Assembly: GCA_963971535.1 (NCBI GenBank)
Contig: OZ020589.1
Coordinates: forward strand, 88,149,183 to 88,213,182
Source of the DNA: Notolepis coatsorum
Lineage: Eukaryota; Chordata; Actinopteri; Aulopiformes; Paralepididae
Direction: 5' to 3'
Length of the DNA stretch: 64,000 bases
Shown here: piece after piece, positions 55,301-64,000 of the stretch
Position numbering within the stretch: the first letter of the stretch is position 1
Layout: every line of letters starts with the position of its first letter
The notes under the pieces: generated by a model
Database searches by the model: none
Told to the model about the DNA's origin: nothing
Seen by the model: the letters and a program-made list of their open reading frames with translations, nothing else
Position numbers and translations under genes: made by a program

Positions 55301-58300
55301 AACCATACAAGAGACAGAAACCATACAGAGAGGACAGAAACCATACAGCGAGGACAGAAACCACACAGAGAGGACAGAAACCATACAGCGAGGACAGAAA
55401 CCATACAGAGAGGACAGAAACCATACAGAGAGGACAGAAACCACACAGATAGGACAGACACCACACAGAGGACAGAAACCATACAGCGAGGACAGAAACC
55501 ACACAGAGGACAGAAACCATACAGCGAGGACAGAAACCATACAGAGAGGACAGAAACCACACAGCGAGGACAGAAACCATACAGAGAGGACAGAAACCAT
55601 ACAGCGAGGACAGAAACCATACAGAGAGGACAGAAACCATACAGAGAGGACAGAAACCATACAGAGAGGACAGAAACCATACAGAGAGGACAGAAACCAT
55701 ACACCATACAGAGAGGACAGAAACCATACAGAGAGGACAGAAACCATACAGCAAGGACAGAAACCATACAGGGAGGACAGAAACCATACAGCGAGGACAG
55801 AAACCACACAGAGAGGACAAAAACCATACAGAGAGGACAGAAACCATACAGAGAGGACAGAAATCACACAGAGAGGACAGAAACCACACAGCGAGGACAG
55901 AAACCACACAGCGAGGACAGAAACCACACAGAGAGGGCAGAAACCACACAGAGAGGACAGAAACCATACAGAGAGGACAGAAACCATACAGAGAGGACAG
56001 AAACCACCCAGAGAGGACAGAAACCACACAAGGGACAGAAACCATACAGAGAGGACAGAAACCATACAGAGAGGACAGAAACCATACAGAGAGGACAGAA
56101 ACCATACAGCAAGGACAGAAACCATACAGAGAAGACAGAAACCATACAGAGAGGACAGAAACCATACAGAGAGGACAGAAACCATACAGCAAGGACAGAA
56201 ACCATACAGAGAGGACAGAAACCATACAGCGAGGACAGAAACCACATAGAGAGGACAAAAACCATACAGAGAGGACAGAAACCATACAGAGAGGACAGAA
56301 ACCACACAGAGAGGACAGAAACCACACAGTGAGGACAGAAACCACACAGCGAGGACAGAAACCACACAGAGAGGGCAGAAACCACACAGAGAGGACAGAA
56401 ACCATACAGAGAGGACAGAAACCATACAGAGAGGACAGAAACCACCCAGAGAGGACAGAAACCACACAAGGGACAGAAACCACACAGAGAGGACAGAAAC
56501 CACACAGAGAGGACAGAAACCATACAGAGAGGACAGAAACCATACAGAGAGGACAGAAACCATACAGCGAGGACAGAAACCACACAGAGAGGACAGAAAC
56601 CACACAAGGGACAGAAACCACACAGAGAGGACAGAAACCATACAGAGAGGACAGAAACCACACAGAGAGGACAGAAACCACCCAGAGAGGACAGAAACCA
56701 TACAGAGAGGACAGAAACCATACAGAGAGGACAGAAACCACACAGAGAGGACAGAAACCACACAGAGAGGACAGAAACCATACAGAGGACAGAAACCACA
56801 CAGCGAGGACAGCAACCACACAGAGGACAGAAACCATACAGAGAGGACAGAAACCATACAGAGCGGACAGAAACCACACAGAGAGGACAGAAACCATACA
56901 GAGAGGACAGAAACCACACAGAGAGGACAGAAACCACACAGAGAGGACAGAAACCATACAGCGAGGACAGAAACCACACACCGAGTACAGAAACCACACA
57001 GAGGACAGAAACCACACAGAGAGGACAGAAACCATACATAGAGGACAGAAACCACACAGAGAGGACAGAAACCACACAGAGAGGACAGAAACCATACAGC
57101 GAGGACAGAAACCACACACAGAGGACAGAAACCACACAGAGGACAGAAACCATACAGAGAGGACAGAAACCACACAGAGAGGACACAAACCATACAGAGA
57201 GGACAGAAACCATACAGCGAGGACAGAAACCACCCAGAGAGGACAGAAACCACACACAGAGGACAGAAACCACACAGAGGACAGAAACCATACAGAGAGG
57301 ACAGAAACCACACAGAGAGGACAGAAACCATACAGAGAGGACAGAAACCACACAGAGAGGACAGAAACCACACAGAGAGGACAGAAACCACACAGAGAGG
57401 ACAGAAACCATACAGCGAGGACAGAAACCATACAGAGGACAGAAACCATACAGAGAGGACAGAAACCATACAGAGAGGACAGAAACCATACAGAGAGGAC
57501 AGAAACCACCCAGAGAGGACAGAAACCATACAGAGAGGACAGAAACCACACAGAGAGGACAGAAACCATACAGCGAGGACAGAAACCATACAGAGAGGAC
57601 AGAAACCATACAGCGAGGACAGAAACCACACAGAGAGGACAGAAACCATAGAGAGAGGACAGAAACCACACAGAGAGGACAGAAACCATACAGCGAGGAG
57701 AGAAACCATACAGCGAGGACAGAAACCATACAGAGAGGACAGAAACCATACAGCGAGGACAGAAACCATACAGAGGACAGAAACCATACAGAGAGGACAG
57801 AAACCACACAGAGGACAGAAACCATACAGCGAGGACAGAAACCACACAGAGAGGACAGAAACCATATAGAGAGGACAGAAACCATACAAGAGACAGAAAC
57901 CATACAAGAGACAAAAACCATACAGAGAGGACAGAAACCATACAGAGAGGACAGAAACCATACAGAGAGGACAGAAACCATACAAGAGACAGAAACCATA
58001 CAGCGAGGACAGAAACCATACAGCGAGGACAGAAACCATACAGAGAGGACAGAAACCATACAGCGAGGACAGAAACCATACAGAGGACAGAAACCATACA
58101 GAGAGGACAGAAACCACACAGAGGACATAAACCATACAGCGAGGACAGAAACCACACAGAGAGGACAGAAACCATACAGAGAGGACAGAAACCATACAAG
58201 AGACAGAAACCATACAAGAGACAGAAACCATACAGAGAGGACAGAAACCATACAGAGAGGACAGAAACCATACAGAGAGGACAGAAACCTTCCAAGAGAC

Positions 58301-61300
58301 AGAAACCATACTGAGAGGACATAAACCACACAGAGAGGACAGAAACCATACAAGAGACAGTACCCAGACAGAGAGGACAAAAACCATACAAGAGACAGAA
58401 ACCATACAGAGAGGACAGAAACCATACAGAGAGGACAGAAACCATACAGCGAAGACAGAAACCATACAGAGAGGACAGAAACCATACAGAGAGGACAGAA
58501 ACCATACAGAGAGGACAGAAACCATACAAGAGACAGAAACCATACAGAGAGGACAGAAACCATACAGCGAGGACAGAAACCACACAGAGAGGACAGAAAC
58601 CATACAGCGAGGACAGAAACCATACAGAGAGGACAGAAACCATACAGAGAGGACAGAAACCATACAGAGAGGACAGAAACCATACAGAGAGGACAGAAAC
58701 CACACAGAGAGGACAGAAACCACACAGATAGGACAGAAACAACACACAGAGGACAGAAACCACACAGAGAGGACAGAAACCATACAAAGGACAGAAACCA
58801 TACAGAGAGGACAGAAACCATACACAGAGGACAGAAACCATACAGAGAGGACAGAAACCATACAGAGAGGACAGAAACCACACAGAGAGGACAGAAACCA
58901 CACAGATAGGACAGAAACAACACAGAGAGGACAGAAACCACACAGAGAGGACAGAAACCACACAGAGAGGACAGAAACCACACAGAGAGGACAGAAACCA
59001 TACAGCGAGGACAGAACTCATACAGAGAGGACAGAAACCATACAGAGAGGACAGAAACCATATAGAGAGGACAGAAACCACACAGAGAGGACAGAAACCA
59101 TACAGAGAGGACAGAAACCACACAGATAGGACAGAAACCACACACAGAGGGCAGAAACCACACAGAGAGGACAGAAACCATACAGATAGGACAGAAACCA
59201 TACAGAGAGGACAGAAACCATACAAGAGACAGAAACCCCACAGAGGACAGAAACCATACAGCGAGGACAGAAACCACACAAAGAGGACAGAAACCATACA
59301 GAGGACAGAAACCATTCAGAGAGGACAGAAACCATACAGCGAGGACAGAAACCATACAAGAGAGGACAGAAACCATACAGCGAGGACAGAAACCATACAG
59401 AGGACAGAAACCATACAGAGAAGACAGAAACCATACAGAGAGGACAGAAACCATACAGAGAGGACAGAAACCACCCAGAGAGGACAGAAACCATACAGAG
59501 AGGACAGAAACCACACAGAGAGGACAGAAACCATACAGCGAGGACAGAAACCATACAGAGAGGACAGAAACCATACAGCGAGGACAGAAACCACACAGAG
59601 AGGACAGAAACCATAGAGAGAGGACAGAAACCACACAGAGAGGACAGAAACCATACATCGAGGAGAGAAACCATACAGCGAGGACAGAAACCATACAGAG
59701 AGGACAGAAACCATACAGCGAGGACAGAAACCATACAGAGGACAGAAACCATACAGAGAGGACAGAAACCACACAGAGGACAGAAACCATACAGCGAGGA
59801 CAGAAACCACACAGAGAGGACAGAAACCATACAGAGAGGACAGAAACCATACAAGAGACAGAAACCATACAAGAGACAGAAACCATACAGAGAGGACAGA
59901 AACCATACAGAGAGGACAGAAACCATACAGAGAGGACAGAAACCATACAAAAGACAGAAACCATACAGCGAGGACAGAAACCACACAGAGAGGACAGAAA
60001 CCATACAGAGAGGACAGAAACCATACAGAGAGGACAGAAACCACACAGAGAGGAGAGAGGACAGAAACCACACAGAGAGGACAGAAACCACACAGAGAGG
60101 ACAGAAACCATACAGCGAGGACAGAACTCATACAGAGAGGACAGAAACCATACAGAGAGGACAGAAACCATATAGAGAGGACAGAAACCACACAGAGAGG
60201 ACAGAAACCATACAGAGAGGACAGAAACCACACAGATAGGACAGAAACCACACACAGAGGGCAGAAACCACACAGAGAGGACAGAAACCATACAGATAGG
60301 ACAGAAACCATACAGAGAGGACAGAAACCATACAAGAGACAGAAACCCCACAGAGGACAGAAACCATACAGCGAGGACAGAAACCACACAAAGAGGACAG
60401 AAACCATACAGAGGACAGAAACCATACAGAGAGGACAGAAACCATACAGCGAGGACAGAAACCATACAAGAGAGGACAGAAACCATACAGCGAGGACAGA
60501 AACCATACAGAGGACAGAAACCATACAGAGAAGACAGAAACCATACAGAGAGGACAGAAACCATACAGAGAGGACAGAAACCACCCAGAGAGGACAGAAA
60601 CCATACAGAGAGGACAGAAACCACACAGAGAGGACAGAAACCATACAGCGAGGACAGAAACCATACAGAGAGGACAGAAACCATACAGCGAGGACAGAAA
60701 CCACACAGAGAGGACAGAAACCATAGAGAGAGGACAGAAACCACACAGAGAGGACAGAAACCATACATCGAGGAGAGAAACCATACAGCGAGGACAGAAA
60801 CCATACAGAGAGGACAGAAACCATACAGCGAGGACAGAACCATACAGAGGACAGAAACCATACAGAGGACAGAAACCATACAGCGAGGACAGAAACCACA
60901 CAGAGAGGACAGAAACCATACAGAGAGGACAGAAACCATACAAGAGACAGAAACCATACAAGAGACAGAAACCATACAGAGAGGACAGAAACCATACAGA
61001 GAGGACAGAAACCATACAGAGAGGACAGAAACCACACAGAGAGGACAGAAACCATACAGAGAGGACAGAAACCATACAGAGAGGACAGAAACCACACAGA
61101 GAAGACAGAAACCATACAGCGAGGACAGAAACCATACAGCGAGGACAGAAACCATACAGAGAGGACAGAAACCATACTGCGAGGACAAAAACCATACAGA
61201 GGACAGAAACCATACAGAGAGGACAGAAACCACACAGAGGACAGAAACCATACAGCGAGGACAGAAACCACACAGAGAGGACAGAAACCATACAGAGAGG

Positions 61301-64000
61301 ACAGAAACCATACAAGAGACAGAAACCATACAAGAGACAGAAACCATACAGAGAGGACAGAAACCGTACAGAGAGGACAGAAACCATACAGAGAGGACAG
61401 AAACCATACAAGAGACAGAAACCATACAGAGAGGACAGAAACCACACAGTGAGGACAGAAACCATACAAGAGACAGTAACCAGACAGAGAGGACAAAAAC
61501 CATACAAGCGACAGAAACCATACAGAGAGGACAGAAACCATACAGAGAGGACAGAAACCATACAGAGAGGACAGAAACCATACAAGAGACAGAAACCATA
61601 CAGAGAGGACAGAAACCATACAGCGAGGACAGAAACCACACAGAGAGGACAGAAACCATACAGCGAGGACAGAAACCATACAGAGAGGACAGAAACCATA
61701 CAGAGAGGACAGAAACCACACAGATAGGACAGAAACCACACAGAGGACAGAAACCATACAGCGAGGACAGAAACCACACAGAGGACAGAAACCATACAGC
61801 GAGGACAGAAACCATACAGAGAGGACAGAAACCACACAGCGAGGACAGAAACCATACAGAGAGGACAGAAACCATACAGCGAGGACAGAAACCATACAGA
61901 GAGGACAGAAACCATACAGAGAGGACAGAAACCATACAGCAAGGACAGAAACCATACAGAGAGGACAGAAACCATACAGAGAGGACAGAAACCATACAGA
62001 GAGGACAGAAACCATACAGCAAGGACAGAAACCATACAGAGAGGACAGAAACCATACAGCGAGGACAGAAACCACACAGAGAGGACAAAAACCATACAGA
62101 GAGGACAGAAACCATACAGAGAGGACAGAAACCACACAGAGAGGACAGAAACCACACAGCAAGGACAGAAACCACACAGCGAGGACAGAAACCACACAGA
62201 GAGGACAGAAACCACCCAGAGAGGACAGAAACCATACAGAGAGGACAGAAACCACACAGAGAGGACAGAAACCACACAGAGAGGAAAGAAACCACACAGA
62301 GAGGACAGAAACCATACAGAGGACAGAAACCACACAGAGGACAGAAACCACACAGAGGACAGAAACCATACAGAGAGGACAGAAACCATACAGAGCGGAC
62401 AGAAACCACACAGAGAGGACAGAAACCATACAGAGAGGACAGAAACCACACAGAGAGGACAGAAACCACACAGAGAGGACAGAAACCATACAGCGAGGAC
62501 AGAAACCACACACAGAGGACAGAAACCACACAGAGAGGACAGAAACCACACAGAGAGGACAAAAACCATACAGAGAGGACAGAAACCACACAGAGAGGAC
62601 AGAAACCACACAGAGAGGACAGAAACCATACAGCGAGGACAGAAACCACACACAGAGGACAGAAACCACACAGAGGACAGAAACCATACAGAGAGGACAG
62701 AAACCACACAGAGAGGACACAAACCATACAGAGAGGACAGAAACCATACAGCGAGGACAGAAACCACCCAGAGAGGACAGAAACCACACAGAGAGGACAG
62801 AAACCATACAGAGAGGACAGAAACCACACAGAGAGGACAGAAACCACACAGAGAGGACAGAAACCACACAGAGAGGACAGAAACCATACAGCGAGGACAG
62901 AAACCATACAGAGGACAGAAACCATACAGAGAGGACAGAAACCATACAGAGAGGACAGAAACCATACAGAGAGGACAGAAACCACCCAGAGAGGACAGAA
63001 ACCATACAGAGAGGACAGAAACCACACAGAGAGGAGAGAAACCATAAAGCGAGGACAGAAACCATACAGAGAGGACAGAAACCATACAGCGAGGACAGAA
63101 ACCACACAGAGAGGACAGAAACCACACAGAGAGGACAGAAACCATACAGCGAGGAGAGAAACCATACAGCGAGGACAGAAACCATACAGAGAGGACAGAA
63201 ACCATACAGCGAGGACAGAAACCATACAGAGGACAGAAACCATACAGAGAGGACAGAAACCACACAGAGGACAGAAACCATACAGCGAGGACAGAAACCA
63301 CACAGAGGACAGAAACCATACAGCGAGGACAGACACCACACAGAGAGGACAGAAACCACACAGAGAGGACAGAAACCATAGAGAGAGGACAGAAACCACA
63401 CAGAGAGGACAGAAACCATACATCGAGGAGAGAAACCATACAGCGAGGACAGAAACCATACAGAGAGGACAGAAACCATACAGCGAGGACAGAAACCATA
63501 CAGAGGACAGAAACCATACAGAGAGGACAGAAACCACACAGAGGACAGAAACCATACAGCGAGGACAGAAACCACACAGAGAGGACAGAAACCATACAGA
63601 GAGGACAGAAACCATACAAGAGACAGAAACCATACAAGAGACAGAAACCATACAGAGAGGACAGAAACCATACAGAGAGGACAGAAACCATACAGAGAGG
63701 ACAGAAACCATACAAAAGACAGAAACCATACAGCGAGGACAGAAACCACACAGAGAGGACATAAACCATACAGAGAGGACAGAAACCATACAGAGAGGAC
63801 AGAAACCACACAGAGAAGACAGAAACCATACAAGAGACAGAAACCATACAAGAGACAGAAACCATACAGAGAGGACAGAAACCGTACAGAGAGGACAGAA
63901 ACCATACAGAGAGGACAGAAACCATACAAGAGACAGAAACCATACAGAGAGGACAGAAACCACACAGTGAGGACAGAAACCATACAAGAGACAGTAACCA
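43341..64000. repeat. 20-bp satellite array, >20.6 kb, incomplete at window end
   Basis: About 1,000 tandem copies of ACAGAGAGGACAGAAACCAT. Commonest variants have C at position 5 (ACAGCGAGG) and C at position 20. 18-bp variants (ACAGAGGACAGAAACCAT, ACAAGAGACAGAAACCAT, ACAAAAGACAGAAACCAT) recur. The plus strand is ~75% purine. Variant patterns repeat as higher-order blocks of ~1.0-1.1 kb and ~2.87 kb. Because the unit rarely contains a stop on either strand, open frames up to 5,324 codons arise (minus strand 43341-59315). These have only a 20-residue period and are not genes. Confidence 0.97.

Noticed and set aside
43279..63987. Long open frames of 357 to 5,324 codons on both strands across the array
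   Set aside because: All are the same 20-residue periodicity generated by a stop-free 20-bp tandem repeat. They overlap in every frame, lack any non-repeat domain, and end only where a variant monomer makes a stop.
43341..64000. CRISPR-like direct repeats
   Set aside because: Units are contiguous with no unique spacers, and the context is a eukaryotic repeat landscape.

Overview
The window reads as repeat-dense intergenic DNA from a vertebrate, most likely a teleost fish. Evidence is the mix of elements: Ty3/gypsy and BEL/Pao LTR elements, L2/Rex-like LINE fragments, hAT elements, a tRNA-derived SINE with a core typical of fish, and long microsatellites. I recognise no host protein-coding gene. 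All sizeable coding sequence belongs to mobile elements, and the very long open frames on the right are a by-product of a 20-bp tandem repeat.

Layout. 1-2084: decayed gypsy and LINE coding remnants, then (TG)n and (CT)n. 2085-7556: a short hAT-type element split by a ~5.1 kb unclassified inverted-repeat element (copy 1). 7830-13069: a complete but dead gypsy element with LTRs, a 5-bp target duplication, a LINE inserted in pol, two frameshifts and a stop. 15130-19212: an intact 1360-codon gypsy gag-pol with all catalytic motifs but no recognisable 3' LTR. 19395-20956: a hAT element with exact 8-bp target duplication, a transposase C-terminal remnant and a nested TTAA-type MITE.

23318-37385: a 5'-truncated minus-strand LINE cut by two insertions. 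The larger is copy 2 of the unclassified element in inverted orientation, which itself carries a young BEL/Pao element (25242-31908). That BEL element has lost reverse transcriptase, RNase H and the integrase core but keeps a 1229-codon frame joining gag and protease to the pol C-terminus. 37507-43340: a hAT MITE, a SINE, microsatellites, a 1.2 kb inverted-repeat element with tRNA-like sequences, telomere-like TTAGGG-variant repeats interrupted by a solo LTR, and a perfect 47-bp palindrome.

43341-64000 (running off the window): a >20.6 kb satellite of ~1,000 copies of a 20-bp purine-rich unit with higher-order blocks. The unit strongly resembles the C2H2 zinc-finger linker coding sequence.

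The elements form a datable nesting series rather than a functional pathway. The best candidates for something undescribed are the two opposed copies of the compound-ended element, the RT-less BEL derivative with an in-frame fusion, and the zinc-finger-linker-like satellite.
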